In this document: positions 43,727-52,334 of the stretch, one piece after another
How positions within the stretch are numbered: position 1 is the stretch's first letter
Layout of the letters: each line of letters begins with the position of its first letter
DNA from: Micromonospora sp. R77
Lineage (GTDB): Bacteria; Actinomycetota; Actinomycetes; Mycobacteriales; Micromonosporaceae
NCBI RefSeq assembly: GCF_022747945.1
Contig: NZ_JALDST010000001.1
Coordinates: 2,852,001 to 2,916,000, forward strand
Reading direction: 5' to 3'
DNA length: 64,000 nt
The notes under the pieces: generated by a model
Database searches by the model: none
What the model was told of the DNA's origin: nothing
The model's input: the letters and a program-made list of their open reading frames with translations, nothing else
Translations under genes and position numbers: made by a program

Positions 43727-44710
43727 TTACGCCGCGCGGTAGGCGTTCCACGCGGTCAGCATCCGGCTCGCCTGACCAGGGGTGAACTGGTACATGCACG
43801 AGTCGTAGGTGTAGTCCATGAAGTTGGTGATCGGGTCCAGGCCGGTCGCCGAGCAGGTGTCCCGCCCGGTCGGGCACTGGTACGCCGGCGAGGACTCGGC
43901 CGGGGTGTCACCGACGCTGTCGCCCGAGCCGGAGCAACCACCCTGGAAGGTGTGGTAGAGGTTCAGCCAGTGGCCGATCTCGTGGGTGCCGGTGTCGCCC
44001 TGGTTGTAGTTGGTGGCGGTGCCGCCCGGCAGCGACTCGTTCAGCGCGACCACGCCGTCCATGCTGTCCAGCTTGCGCTTCGGGAAGGTCGCCCAGCCGA
44101 GCAGGCTGTCGCTCAGCTCGCCGAGGTAGATGTTCAGGGTGTTCTTGCCGCCCTCGCGGAGCGAGGTCTTCATGTTCCGCTCGGCGGTCGAGCCCTGCAC
44201 GATCGGGTACCACGCGGCGTTGGTGACGTGGTGGACCTTCGACAGCTGGAAGCTGAACGCGGTCGCCGCGCCGCCGGTGGCCCCGCTGTACGCCTTGTTC
44301 AGCACGTCGATCTGCGCGGTGACCAGCGAGTCCGGGATGTTACCGCCGGCCCGCGTGGTGTCCCGCTGGATGACGTGCACGACGACGGGGATGGTGACCG
44401 TGGCGAGCGGGGTGGCCCCGGCGCCGGCACGGAAGTTGGCCCGCTCGCGCAGTGCGGCGGCGAGGTCGGCCTCACGGTCGCGGACCTGCTTGGCGGTCAG
44501 CTCGTTCGGGTCCAGCTTGGCCGTGCCGCCCTTCTTCACCCGGGCGTTCGAGTGCGCGTCCGTCGGCTCGGCGCAGGACGCACCGGGCGCCGCGGAGAAG
44601 GCGGATGCAGCGGGAACGACGCCCACCGCAGCGGTGCTGAGCAGCAGCGCGAGGGTCGTCGACGCGACGCCGGCAGCACGCCGGGTCAGCAGGTTGGGAC
44701 GGAGTCCCAT
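43727..44710 (-). CDS. Secreted M43 (pappalysin-type) zinc metalloprotease
   Basis: A 327-residue exported protease. It has a signal peptide (about 1-38, [25 protein letters not shown]), a propeptide region, and a metzincin domain. The zinc motif [15 protein letters not shown] has Asn where many members have Gly, and the Met-turn is [15 protein letters not shown]. Paired Cys in [16 protein letters not shown] and [10 protein letters not shown] are typical of M43B. It probably degrades extracellular protein for nutrition or processing. The start ATG 44710 gives a standard signal peptide. Confidence 0.92.
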   Translation of the reverse strand: MGLRPNLLTRRAAGVASTTLALLLSTAAVGVVPAASAFSAAPGASCAEPTDAHSNARVKKGGTAKLDPNELTAKQVRDREADLAAALRERANFRAGAGATPLATVTIPVVVHVIQRDTTRAGGNIPDSLVTAQIDVLNKAYSGATGGAATAFSFQLSKVHHVTNAAWYPIVQGSTAERNMKTSLREGGKNTLNIYLGELSDSLLGWATFPKRKLDSMDGVVALNESLPGGTATNYNQGDTGTHEIGHWLNLYHTFQGGCSGSGDSVGDTPAESSPAYQCPTGRDTCSATGLDPITNFMDYTYDSCMYQFTPGQASRMLTAWNAYRAA

Positions 44711-44802
44711 GGGCCCACCTCTTTCTGGCGGCGCGACAGGGGGTATGTCACGCCGTGGCTGAGAACGTGTGGGAGACGTTACATCGCATCGACAGATTTG
44801 AG

Positions 44803-44820
44803 AACGGGCATATATTGCCG
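44803..44820. promoter_or_regulatory. AT-rich palindrome upstream of the M43 protease
   Basis: CGGGCATATATTGCCG contains GGCA-TATAT-TGCC within a locally AT-rich patch. It lies about 95 bp before the protease start, between the divergent protease and tRNA-Gly genes. It could be an operator or -10-containing promoter; no regulator is adjacent. Confidence 0.35.
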
Positions 44821-44973
44821 CAGGGAAACTTTCTGGTGCATCGGCTCATGCCGGTGATTTCACGATCGTGTCGGGCAGGTTTCGCTGCTCCGGACAGGTG
44901 CGCGCGGAGTGCGGACGCGCCCGGGGTACCTGGGTGCACGGGGGTGGTGACCTCAGGTACAGTGGTCCCGCCT

Positions 44974-45047
44974 GCGGGTGTAGTTCAATGGCAGAACATC
45001 AGCTTCCCAAGCTGACAGTGCGGGTTCGATTCCCGTCACCCGCTCCA
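44974..45047 (+). tRNA. tRNA-Gly (anticodon CCC)
   Basis: Acceptor GCGGGTG pairs with CACCCGC, then T and encoded CCA. The D-arm TAGTTCAATGGCAGAA, anticodon loop TTCCCAA (CCC) and T-arm GCGGGTTCGATTCCCGT give a 74-nt class I tRNA. TACAGT at 44958-44963 is a likely -10 element; no clear -35 is seen. Confidence 0.97.
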
Positions 45048-45050
45048 GCG

Positions 45051-45091
45051 CGAGGCCCCAGCCCAGGACAGGTTTCCTGGCTGGGGCCTCG
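45051..45091 (+). terminator. Terminator hairpin after tRNA-Gly
   Basis: CGAGGCCCCAGCCCAGGA and TCCTGGCTGGGGCCTCG form a long stem around ACAGGTT with one bulged base, starting four bases beyond the tRNA. Confidence 0.75.
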
Positions 45092-45142
45092 GTCGTTGCC
45101 CTGCTTGCCGCGCCGGCCGTCCCACGTCCGGAACGGGTCCGG

Positions 45143-45982
45143 CTACGCCGGGACCTCGGCGAAGAACTCGCGCAGGGTGTCCGCGACCAGGGCGGGTGCC
45201 GTCATGGTCACGAAGTGGGACTGCCCCGGCCAGCTGACCTGCCGCGCGCCGGGCACCGCATTCGCGAGGGCGTCCATCGTGCTGGGCATCGGTTCCCAGG
45301 TGTCGGCACCCCCCATCAGCAGGGTCGGCACCGCGATCGAGGACCAGCGACCGATGTCCGTGTCGTCCTGGGCGAGCGCTTCGAGGTCGTGCAGCCAGCC
45401 GATCGCCGAGCGTCGGGCCTCCACCGGGTCGGGCGTCCGGTCGCCCGCGGCGGCGGCGAACGCGGCGACGATCTCCGCCGGAACCCGGGTGACCTCGTTC
45501 AGTACCGCAGCCATCGCCGCGGCGTCGTCCCGCTCGAAGGCGGCACGGTACCGATCGAGGAGTGGCGCGATCCGCGCCCCGGCCGCGAAGAGCGGGGGTT
45601 CGAAGACGGCGAGCGACCGAAGGTCGCCCGGGGCCGCCGACGCGGTGTGCAACGCCAGCGTCGCCCCGTAGGAGGCTCCGACCAGGTGTACGGGCTTCCC
45701 GGCCGACTCGTACGCCGCCCCGACGACAGCGGTCAGGTCGGACGTCTCGTCCTGGAAGGAGTTGGGTCCGGGCGGGACGTCACTGGGGCCGTATCCGCGT
45801 CTCGCCGGCATCCAGAGCTCGTAGTGGGCGGCGAGCCGGTCGGCGACCGTGGCCCAGGAGTGCAACCCACCGCCCGACCCGTGCACCAGGACGACAGGGT
45901 CACCGCTGCCCACCCGCCGGACCACCAGGCGGGTGCCGTCGGCGGACCTGACGTCCTGATCGCGGTACTCGTGGTCGTTCAC
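45143..45982 (-). CDS. Alpha/beta-fold hydrolase
   Basis: A 279-residue hydrolase. The oxyanion-hole strand VVLVHGSGGGLHSW, the nucleophile elbow LVGASYGATLAL (Ser near 105), an Asp-containing loop LLMGGADTWEPM and the C-terminal His in WPGQSHFVTM complete a catalytic triad. Substrate unknown; the sequence resembles general esterase or epoxide-hydrolase-like proteins. Single gene between the tRNA-Gly terminator and a divergent VOC gene. Confidence 0.88.
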   Translation of the reverse strand: MNDHEYRDQDVRSADGTRLVVRRVGSGDPVVLVHGSGGGLHSWATVADRLAAHYELWMPARRGYGPSDVPPGPNSFQDETSDLTAVVGAAYESAGKPVHLVGASYGATLALHTASAAPGDLRSLAVFEPPLFAAGARIAPLLDRYRAAFERDDAAAMAAVLNEVTRVPAEIVAAFAAAAGDRTPDPVEARRSAIGWLHDLEALAQDDTDIGRWSSIAVPTLLMGGADTWEPMPSTMDALANAVPGARQVSWPGQSHFVTMTAPALVADTLREFFAEVPA

Positions 45983-46173
45983 TGCTGATCCCTCTTCCGT
46001 CCGGTCGACTGCTCACCGTCGACTGTGGTTCGTACCGGTGGAGGGCGCCACAGATTTAGGGAACTCGTGACCCTCGGCGCCGGCCAGGCGGTTCGCGCAT
46101 CCGCCCGCCGCTGTTGCGCCCGGCCTGCGGTCGCGGTCGCCACGATGCAGACTGGCCTGCGGAGGTGACGAAG

Positions 46174-46602
46174 GTGACCGAGCGGGAAAGCGTGCCCAAG
46201 CTGTGTCAGGTGGTGCTCGACTGCACCGACGCCCGGGCGCTGGCGGAGTTCTACCGGTCCCTGCTCGGCCTGGTCTACCGGCCCGGTGACGAGCCGCCGG
46301 AAGCGGGGCGGCCGGACGAGCGCGGCCGGGACTGGCTGGTGCTCCGGACGCCGGACGGCACCCCGCAGATCGCCTTCCAGCAGGTCGACCAGCTGCCGGC
46401 GGCGAGCTGGCCGGAGGGTCCGGTGCCGCAGCAGCTGCACCTGGACCTGACCGTCGCCTCGGTGGAGGAGTTGCGGGTGCAGCACGACCGCGTCCTGCGC
46501 CTCGGCGGCCAGCTGCTGCGCGACCGCATCGACGACCCCGAGGAACCCCTCCGGGTGTACGCCGACCCGGCCGGCCACCCGTTCTGCGTCTTCGTCGGGT
46601 AA
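46174..46602 (+). CDS. VOC/glyoxalase-like domain protein
   Basis: A 142-residue protein with paired beta-alpha-beta-beta-beta units: LCQVVLDCTDARALAEFYRSLLGL at the N-terminus and QQLHLDLTVASVEELRVQHDRVLRLGG in the second half, ending YADPAGHPFCVFVG. These are marks of the vicinal-oxygen-chelate superfamily with likely metal ligands His and Glu. GGAGG lies eight bases before GTG 46174. Reaction unknown; many such proteins give resistance or isomerise small metabolites. Confidence 0.87.
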   Translation: MTERESVPKLCQVVLDCTDARALAEFYRSLLGLVYRPGDEPPEAGRPDERGRDWLVLRTPDGTPQIAFQQVDQLPAASWPEGPVPQQLHLDLTVASVEELRVQHDRVLRLGGQLLRDRIDDPEEPLRVYADPAGHPFCVFVG

Positions 46603-46654
46603 CCCCTCGGCGCGGATGCCGGCGAGGCGCTCGGTGGCGCGTACCTGAGAGCCT

Positions 46655-47884
46655 ATGGACGTGGAGAGGCCGTGGCGCACGACCCGTACCCGGGAACCGG
46701 ACGAGGCGACGGCCGTCCCTGGCTCACTGCCGTGGCAGGTCGTCGGGGCACTCCTGGCAGCCGTCCTCCTGGCGATCGGCAGCTCAGTCTCGCTGTGGCT
46801 GCTGCTCGGTCGGCCGGGCCTCGGCCCTGCGCGTACGACGCTCGACCCGAAGGACCTGTACGACGGGCTCCGTATCTCACTGGCCGTCGTCGCCGGGCTC
46901 GGCGGTGTGATCGCACTGGTGGTGGCCTATCAGCGCCAGCGGGTCACCGAGGCGCAGCATGCGCTCGCCCGGAGCGCGGACCGGCGCGAGGCCACCAAGC
47001 TGTTCGGGGAGCGGTTCCGGTCCGCGTCGGAGCAGCTCGGCTCGACCGAGGCCGCAGTGCGGCTCGCCGGCGTCTACGCGATGTTGAACCTCGCGAACGA
47101 CTGGCCGTCGGGTCGACAGATGTGTGTCGACGTCCTCTGCGGCTATCTGCGGATGCCGTTCGACCTCGCGGCGACGGATCCGGAGATCGCCTACTCACGG
47201 CTCTATCCGAAGCGGGAGGCCCCGCAGCCGGCGGGTGGCCCGGGTGGCGGGCCGCCGGCAGCGGCGGGCCGGAAGAAGAGGCAGGAGTTGCAGGTCCGGC
47301 TGGCGATCCAGCGAGGTCTCGCGGCTCACCTTCGTGACCCGTCGGACGACCATGACCACGACGAGGAGATCCTCGACTTCTGGCCGGAGATCCGGCTCGA
47401 CTTCTATGGTGCGACGCTGTGCAACGCCGACTTCGAGGGTTGCGACGTGGCCCTGCTGGATCTCCGCAGGGCGACGCTGCTGGGGGACGCGCAGTTCTGG
47501 CAACTCCGGGTACGGCGGAAGGCCGACTTCACCGGGGCGACCTTCACGGGCGGGGCGCTGTTCAGTGGAGCGGCGTTCGACGGCCACGCGAGCTTCGTCG
47601 AGGTTCGCTTCGAACGCAAGGCGGCCTTCAACACGGTCCGGTTCGGGAACGACGGCGAGTTCCACCGGGCGGTCTTCGGCGGTGATGCGAGCTTCACGAG
47701 GGCCACGTTCGGCGGCGGCGCCTACTTTCCCGAGGTGCGCTTCGCGGGAACGGTGTCGTTCCGGCGGAGCAGGGCGGAAACCGGCCACCGGCTGGACGGC
47801 GCGGAGGTCGGGAGCGTGAAGCGGCGCCACGTGTGGCCGGCGGGCGTCGAGGTGGTCGGCGGACGTCTCCGGCGTACGGCATAG
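46655..47884 (+). CDS. Membrane protein with C-terminal pentapeptide-like repeats
   Basis: A 409-residue protein. It has two transmembrane helices (about 27-52, VVGALLAAVLLAIGSSVSLWLLL; about 73-92, LAVVAGLGGVIALVVAYQR) and a helical domain with LFGERFRSASEQLGSTEAAVRLAGVYA. A low-complexity linker leads into a right-handed-helix segment (about 250-385) with recurring F/A pentads: YGATLCNADFEGC, ADFTGATFTGGALF, ASFTRATFGGGAYF. This layout is widespread in actinomycetes but uncharacterised. The degenerate repeats, with Phe every tenth residue, are less regular than Qnr/MfpA types, so gyrase binding is not implied. Confidence 0.8.
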   Translation: MDVERPWRTTRTREPDEATAVPGSLPWQVVGALLAAVLLAIGSSVSLWLLLGRPGLGPARTTLDPKDLYDGLRISLAVVAGLGGVIALVVAYQRQRVTEAQHALARSADRREATKLFGERFRSASEQLGSTEAAVRLAGVYAMLNLANDWPSGRQMCVDVLCGYLRMPFDLAATDPEIAYSRLYPKREAPQPAGGPGGGPPAAAGRKKRQELQVRLAIQRGLAAHLRDPSDDHDHDEEILDFWPEIRLDFYGATLCNADFEGCDVALLDLRRATLLGDAQFWQLRVRRKADFTGATFTGGALFSGAAFDGHASFVEVRFERKAAFNTVRFGNDGEFHRAVFGGDASFTRATFGGGAYFPEVRFAGTVSFRRSRAETGHRLDGAEVGSVKRRHVWPAGVEVVGGRLRRTA

Positions 47885-47962
47885 GCAGGCCGTGACTTCC
47901 CTCCGTGCCGCGGTCGGCCCGTGGGCTGATGGGTGTCGTACCCGGCTGGCAGCCTTTGCGAC

Positions 47963-48526
47963 ATGCGCGTGCAGATGGAGATCCGGGCGCTGGTCGAGTC
48001 GATGACGCCCCTGGACGAGCTGGAGGTGCGGCACCGGGCGGAGTGCCTGACCTGGCTGGCCACGACCGACGACATCTTCCGGCGGGAGAAGCCGCGCACC
48101 CCCTCACCGCACCTGGTGGCCTATTTCCTGCTGCGCGACGCGGCGGACGGCAGCGTGCTGCTGGTGGACCATCGCCTGGCCGGGATGTGGCTGCCGAGCG
48201 GCGGTCACGTCGAGCCGGGCGAGCACCCGGCCGACACCGTACGCCGGGAGATGGTGGAGGAACTGGGCGTGCCGGCCGTCTTCGCGCCGGAGTCCGGCGA
48301 GCGTCCGGTCTTCCTCACGGTGACCGAGACGGTCGGGCGGCCGGAGGAGCGGCACACCGACGTGAGTCTCTGGTTCGTGCTCAGCGGCAGCCGCGACCAG
48401 AAGCTGGTCCCGGACCTCGACGAGTTCCGTGGGGTCCGGTGGTGGACACCGCAGGAGGTCGCCGCCGCCGGTCCGGGGACGTGCGAACCGCATCTGGGCC
48501 GGATGTTGGCCAAGCTGTCCATCTGA
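47963..48526 (+). CDS. Nudix hydrolase
   Basis: A 187-residue enzyme with an intact Nudix box (GGHVEPGEHPADTVRREMVE followed by ELGV), GX5EX7REUXEEXGU in form, at about residues 84-106. The fold's substrate strands HLVAYFLLRD and LLVDHRLAGMWLPSG precede it. It hydrolyses a nucleoside diphosphate linked to another group; the substrate cannot be inferred. ATG 47963 is preferred over an in-frame GTG at 47933. Confidence 0.9.
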   Translation: MRVQMEIRALVESMTPLDELEVRHRAECLTWLATTDDIFRREKPRTPSPHLVAYFLLRDAADGSVLLVDHRLAGMWLPSGGHVEPGEHPADTVRREMVEELGVPAVFAPESGERPVFLTVTETVGRPEERHTDVSLWFVLSGSRDQKLVPDLDEFRGVRWWTPQEVAAAGPGTCEPHLGRMLAKLSI

Positions 48527-48544
48527 CCCGAGGGCTCGCGGCGT

Positions 48545-49591
48545 TCAGCCGGCGGCGGCGACCGCCACCCCGAGCAGGGCGGTGACCGAGCCGAGCAGGA
48601 GGAAGGGCCCGCCGGCCGGTTGGCCGAGCCATTCCCACAGCGGCGGCCACTGCGGGTGCGGCTCCCGCACCAACTGCCGGACGGTGAGGGTGCCGAAGAG
48701 CGCGACCGGGATCCACCAGAGCAGCATGGTGGCCCCGAAGAGCTGGTTGGCCAGCGCCCGGGCCGAGCGGGAGCGGTCGGTGCGCCGGCTCGCCCAGCCG
48801 AACACCAGCCAGCCGGTCACGGCACCGAGCAGCCCCGCCGAGGCGGCGGCCGGGTACGCGACGGTCGGGGTCCGGCGCTGCAAATCCACGAAGAGGTATC
48901 CCGGGTCCGGTCCCGGACGTCCGGACTGGACGATCAGGTGCAGGACGGTGTCCCCACGGCCGGCGATCAGGATGCTCTCGGTGAATGCCGGCCCGGAGCC
49001 GGTCCTGACCTTGTCGACCTGCCGGTCGACGTGCCAGCCGGCGGCGTGCAGGTGTCGTCGGGCCAGGCCGAGCACCTGCTCGGCGGGGACCGGCGGGGTG
49101 CCCTCGGCCGAGGCGGTGACGGTGCCCTCCCGGTATTCCCCACCGTCGCCGAGCAGCAGGTCGACCAGACCGTGCCGGCGCAGCGGCTCGTCGTACATGA
49201 CGAAGAGCGACGGTGGGACGGAGATCTCGCCGAGGTGGTGTTCGGGCAGGGCGGTGCCGAGGACCGCGCCGGCCTCGGCGCGGTCCAGCTGCGGACGGGA
49301 GGTCTCCCAGGCCAGCCGGGTGGCCACCGCCGCGGAGAAGAGGCCGCAGATCAGCGCGGCGAGCGCGGCCCACCCCACGACGGTACGGCTGGCCGGCCGG
49401 CCGAGGCGGCAGCGGAGCCCGCTGCGGACCAGGTCGACGGCCACCCGGACGGCCGGACGGGTCCGCCCGGCGGGGGTGGTGTCCAGCAGCAGGTCGAGCA
49501 GTTCCGCGCCGCGTTCCCGGCGGTAGGCGCGGGGATAGCAGCGCAGCAGCCGCTGGTAGCGGCGGACGAGCGGGTCGCCGGTCGACGACAT
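48545..49591 (-). CDS. Membrane protein cotranscribed with PadR
   Basis: A 348-residue protein. The N-terminus MSSTGDPLVRRYQRLLRCYPRAYRRERGAELL-like motif (RCYPRAYR, EL.DLLLD) is typical of actinobacterial membrane proteins linked to PadR regulators. Four or so helices follow (about 72-92, 244-266, 286-306, 327-347) with an external domain in between. It lies 28 bp downstream of padR on the same strand and is probably the target of its repression. No catalytic motif is visible. Confidence 0.78.
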   Translation of the reverse strand: MSSTGDPLVRRYQRLLRCYPRAYRRERGAELLDLLLDTTPAGRTRPAVRVAVDLVRSGLRCRLGRPASRTVVGWAALAALICGLFSAAVATRLAWETSRPQLDRAEAGAVLGTALPEHHLGEISVPPSLFVMYDEPLRRHGLVDLLLGDGGEYREGTVTASAEGTPPVPAEQVLGLARRHLHAAGWHVDRQVDKVRTGSGPAFTESILIAGRGDTVLHLIVQSGRPGPDPGYLFVDLQRRTPTVAYPAAASAGLLGAVTGWLVFGWASRRTDRSRSARALANQLFGATMLLWWIPVALFGTLTVRQLVREPHPQWPPLWEWLGQPAGGPFLLLGSVTALLGVAVAAAG

Positions 49592-49619
49592 GATCTCCCC
49601 CTCCTCGGGTCCGGGCGGA

Positions 49620-49949
49620 TCAGGCGGTACGGGGGCGTAGGGCGCGCAGCCGGGCCTCGGCGGCGGTGGCGAGCTGCCGCAGCCGGGCGGTCTCCGCGTC
49701 CAGCGCGTCGATGCCGGCCGGGGTCAGCCGGTAGTAGCGGCGCAGCCGGCCGTCGACCACCTCCTCCCGGTCACGGCACACCAGCTCCTGTCCGGTCAGC
49801 CGGTCGAGCGCGGTGTAGAGGGTGCCCGGCAGCAGGGTGACGCGCTGCGCGGACAGGGCGGCCACCTCCTGGATGATCCCGTAGCCGTGCCGGGGGCCGC
49901 CGGCCAGCGCGGTGAGGATGAGGAACGTCGGCTCGCGCATCGGGGTCAT
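49620..49949 (-). CDS. PadR-family transcriptional regulator
   Basis: A 109-residue winged-helix protein: MREPTFLILTALAGGPRHGYGIIQE (helix 1-2), LLPGTLYTALDRLTGQELV (recognition helix) and the wing REEVVDGRLRRYYRLTPAG, then a C-terminal dimer helix. ATG 49949 is chosen over an earlier start at 49985, which would begin inside the promoter. A dyad overlaps the start codon, suggesting autorepression. Forms an operon with the membrane protein downstream. Confidence 0.9.
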   Translation of the reverse strand: MTPMREPTFLILTALAGGPRHGYGIIQEVAALSAQRVTLLPGTLYTALDRLTGQELVCRDREEVVDGRLRRYYRLTPAGIDALDAETARLRQLATAAEARLRALRPRTA

Positions 49950-49966
49950 GTAGGCAACATATATAG
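49948..49966 (-). promoter_or_regulatory. padR promoter with overlapping operator-like dyad
   Basis: On the minus strand TATATATGTTGCCTACATG holds a -10-like TATATA about ten bases before the ATG. The dyad ATGT-TGCCT-ACAT ends in the start codon. PadR sites are typically ATGT/ACAT dyads. The short distance implies a leader of only a few bases or none. Confidence 0.45.
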
Positions 49967-50032
49967 ATGATCGATGCATGGTCAAGCCGTCGCCGGACCG
50001 GATCCGCCGCCGGTCCGCGTACCCTGGCGATC

Positions 50033-50914
50033 ATGCGGATTGGCATCGTGATCCTTCCCGACCAGCGCTGGTCGGACGCGCAGCGCCGCTGGCGGCAGGC
50101 CGACGAGTGGGGCTTCGACCACGCCTGGACGTACGACCACCTGGGCTGGCGGGACCTGGTCGACGGGCCGTGGTTCGACTCGGTGACGACGCTGACCGCC
50201 GCCGCGACGGTGACCTCCCGGATCCGGCTGGGCACCCTGGTCGCCTCGCCCAACTTCCGGCACCCGGCCACCTTCGCCCGGCAGGTCACCGCGCTGGACG
50301 ACGTCTCCGGCGGCCGGCTGCTGCTGGGCCTCGGGGCCGGCGGCATCGGCTTCGACGCGACCGTGCTGGGCGGGGAGACCCTGCCGCCCCGGCAGCGGGT
50401 GGACCGGTTCGCGGAGTTCACCGAGCTGCTCGACGCGATCCTGCGCGGGGACGGGACGACCTGGCGCGGTGACTGGTTCGCGGCGGTGGACGCCCGCAGC
50501 AACCCCGGCTGCCTCCAGCAGCCCCGGGTGCCCTTCGTGCTGGCCGCCAACGGCCCGCGCTCGATGGGGCTGGCGGCACGGTTCGGCCAGGGGTGGGTGA
50601 CCATCGGCACCGACACCGAGGACCTGGCGGCCTGGTGGTCGTCGGTGGCGGAGCTCTCCGCGCGGATGGACGCGACGCTCGACCGGGTGGGCCGCGACCC
50701 GGCCACCCTCGACCGCTACCTGTCCCTCGACTCGGCCCCCGTCTTCTCGCTGAGCAGCGCGGACTTCTTCGCCGAGCAGGTCGACCGGGCCGCCCGGCTC
50801 GGCTTCACCGACGTGGTCACCCACTGGCCCCGGGCCAGCAGCTGGTACGCCGGCGACGAGGCCGTCCTGGTCGACGTCGCCACCCGCCTCCTGCCCGACC
50901 TGCGCCGCGTCTGA
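50033..50914 (+). CDS. LLM-class flavin/F420-dependent oxidoreductase
   Basis: A 293-residue bacterial-luciferase-like TIM barrel: MRIGIVILPDQRW, WGFDHAWTYDHLGW, TSRIRLGTLVASPNFRHPATFARQVTALDDVSGGRLLLGLGAGG, then VPFVLAANGPRSMGLAARFGQGW. These place it in the F420- or FMN-dependent LLM family. Divergent from padR with about 80 bp between them. Substrate unknown. Confidence 0.9.
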   Translation: MRIGIVILPDQRWSDAQRRWRQADEWGFDHAWTYDHLGWRDLVDGPWFDSVTTLTAAATVTSRIRLGTLVASPNFRHPATFARQVTALDDVSGGRLLLGLGAGGIGFDATVLGGETLPPRQRVDRFAEFTELLDAILRGDGTTWRGDWFAAVDARSNPGCLQQPRVPFVLAANGPRSMGLAARFGQGWVTIGTDTEDLAAWWSSVAELSARMDATLDRVGRDPATLDRYLSLDSAPVFSLSSADFFAEQVDRAARLGFTDVVTHWPRASSWYAGDEAVLVDVATRLLPDLRRV

Positions 50915-50951
50915 CCGGCGGCGGGGTCGACCCGGGGCCGCTGTTCGCCAC

Positions 50952-51380
50952 TCAGGTGCTGAGGTCGCCGGTGGTGACGGCGTCGCCGGTGGAGACCAGC
51001 CGGAACCGGATGCAGACGATCTCGCTGTCGTCGGTGACCGGGGTGCCCTGCCGGGCCCAGTAGGCGGAGTGACCCTCCCGCCACTCCTCGATCGACCGGT
51101 CACCCTCGCCCTCCGAGCGGGCGAAGTCCCACGGGACGTCGGCGAGGCGGACCACCTCGACCCCGGTCACCTCGACCACGCCGACCAGCGCGTCGTGATC
51201 GTCGACCAGGGCGAGCCGTTCGCCGACGTGCTCCAGTTCCTCGTTCTCCTCGGCGTACTCGGTGCTCAGGCCGGCGGTCGCGGTCTTCACGCCGGCCAGC
51301 ACCAGGGTGTTGAGGGTGGCGCGCAGCTCGCCGGGCGTGCCGAGGGCGAGCGTGCGGAGTCCACCGATCCGGGGCCACAT
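50952..51380 (-). CDS. ASCH domain protein
   Basis: A 142-residue protein beginning MWPRIGGLRTLALGTPGEL, with LAGVKTATAGLSTEY, GERLALVDDHDALVGVVEVTGVEVV and the RSIEEWREGHSAYWARQG signature of the ASCH fold, a PUA-related beta barrel thought to bind RNA or modified nucleosides. Start ATG 51380; the longer open frame to 52043 is a shadow. Some ASCH proteins are amidohydrolases acting on N4-acetylcytidine; this cannot be confirmed here. Confidence 0.88.
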   Translation of the reverse strand: MWPRIGGLRTLALGTPGELRATLNTLVLAGVKTATAGLSTEYAEENEELEHVGERLALVDDHDALVGVVEVTGVEVVRLADVPWDFARSEGEGDRSIEEWREGHSAYWARQGTPVTDDSEIVCIRFRLVSTGDAVTTGDLST

Positions 51381-51399
51381 CCTGCCGAGGCTAGCCGGG

Positions 51400-51522
51400 C
51401 CTCCGGTGGCACGTCGCGGCATTTCGCGTGCCGACCACTCGCTGCTGGTCCCCGGCCCGCTGGCCCGCTCCGCCGAGGTGCTGGGCCGTGTCTGCACGGC
51501 CGTGGAGGAGTTCGTCGGCTGA
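51400..51522 (+). pseudogene. C-terminal remnant of an alpha/beta hydrolase
   Basis: A plus-strand frame ends with ISRADHSLLVPGPLARSAEVL and RVCTAVEEFVG, then TGA at 51520. This strongly resembles the final His-containing segment of dienelactone-hydrolase/KANL3-type alpha/beta hydrolases (DHSL.VPG, then a helix to the end). No upstream part is present: the frame merges into the antisense of the ASCH gene. It looks like the leftover of a deletion. Confidence 0.4.
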
Positions 51523-51586
51523 GCCTCCGAACCGGTCGACCCGGGCGGGCGCCGTCGGGCCGGGTCGCGGTGGTGGGCGGTGCGCG

Positions 51587-52132
51587 TCAGGCCAGCAGGC
51601 GCTCGGCGTCGACCAGGGCGTGCACCCCCAGCTCGGTGGCGACCTGGGGTGGGCAGTCGGCGACCACGGCGGCGGTGCCGACGACCTCGGCGCCGCGCCG
51701 CGCGCAGATGTCGTGCAGCGCGCGCAGTTGGGCGCCGGTGGCCACCCAGTCGTCGACGAGCAGCACCCGGTCGCCGGGTCCGAGGTGCCGGTCCCGTACG
51801 CCGAGGGTGACCTGCCGACCACGGAAGTCGGGCGGGCTCTGCGCCCAGCTCACCGCCCCGGCCGGCAGTCGCCCGTCGCCGGCCTTGTACGCCGGCACGA
51901 AACCCACCCCCAGGGCGGTCGCGGCGAGCGGACCGAGCAGCACGCCGGTGACCGCCGGGGCGAGCACCACCGTCGGGCGGGCCGGCCGGAAGGGCGCCAC
52001 CAGGGCGGGACCGAGCGCGGCCAGCACCCCCGGGTCGCGCCACCAGCCGGAGACGTCGCTGACCAGATGATCGCTGCCCGGGCCGGGGTCGACCCAGCGG
52101 AACAGCTCGACCAGACGATCGTTCAGCACCAT
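51587..52132 (-). CDS. Phosphoribosyltransferase (APRT-like)
   Basis: A 181-residue PRT-fold protein. The PRPP-binding loop DRVLLVDDWVATGAQL (about 126-141) and the preceding flexible-loop region (AGDGRLPAGAVSW) are visible, as is VVLAPAVTGVLLGPLAA at the first Rossmann strand. It would join a base to PRPP, or act in regulation. The second Asp pair of the PRPP motif is changed to DDW.ATG, a variant common to APRT-like paralogues. ATG 52132 starts the conserved part. Confidence 0.82.
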   Translation of the reverse strand: MVLNDRLVELFRWVDPGPGSDHLVSDVSGWWRDPGVLAALGPALVAPFRPARPTVVLAPAVTGVLLGPLAATALGVGFVPAYKAGDGRLPAGAVSWAQSPPDFRGRQVTLGVRDRHLGPGDRVLLVDDWVATGAQLRALHDICARRGAEVVGTAAVVADCPPQVATELGVHALVDAERLLA

Positions 52133-52334
52133 CCCATCCTGAGGCACCGACGTCGGGCGATGACGCACCGGCTCCGGCCAGCGATCATTCCCCCGATCGG
52201 GCCAGTCGACCTCGGCCGATCGGCTACACGTACCAGGGTAAACACGGGCATACCACCATGATCACGTTGACTTCGGAAGTGCTTCTCTCGCTACGGTCCG
52301 ACCCGTTCGTTCCGCTGACGAAAGGATCCGGCCG

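Noticed and set aside
45143..46602. Alpha/beta hydrolase and VOC genes as a catabolic unit
   Set aside because: They are divergent with separate upstream regions and no shared motif; no evidence for joint function.
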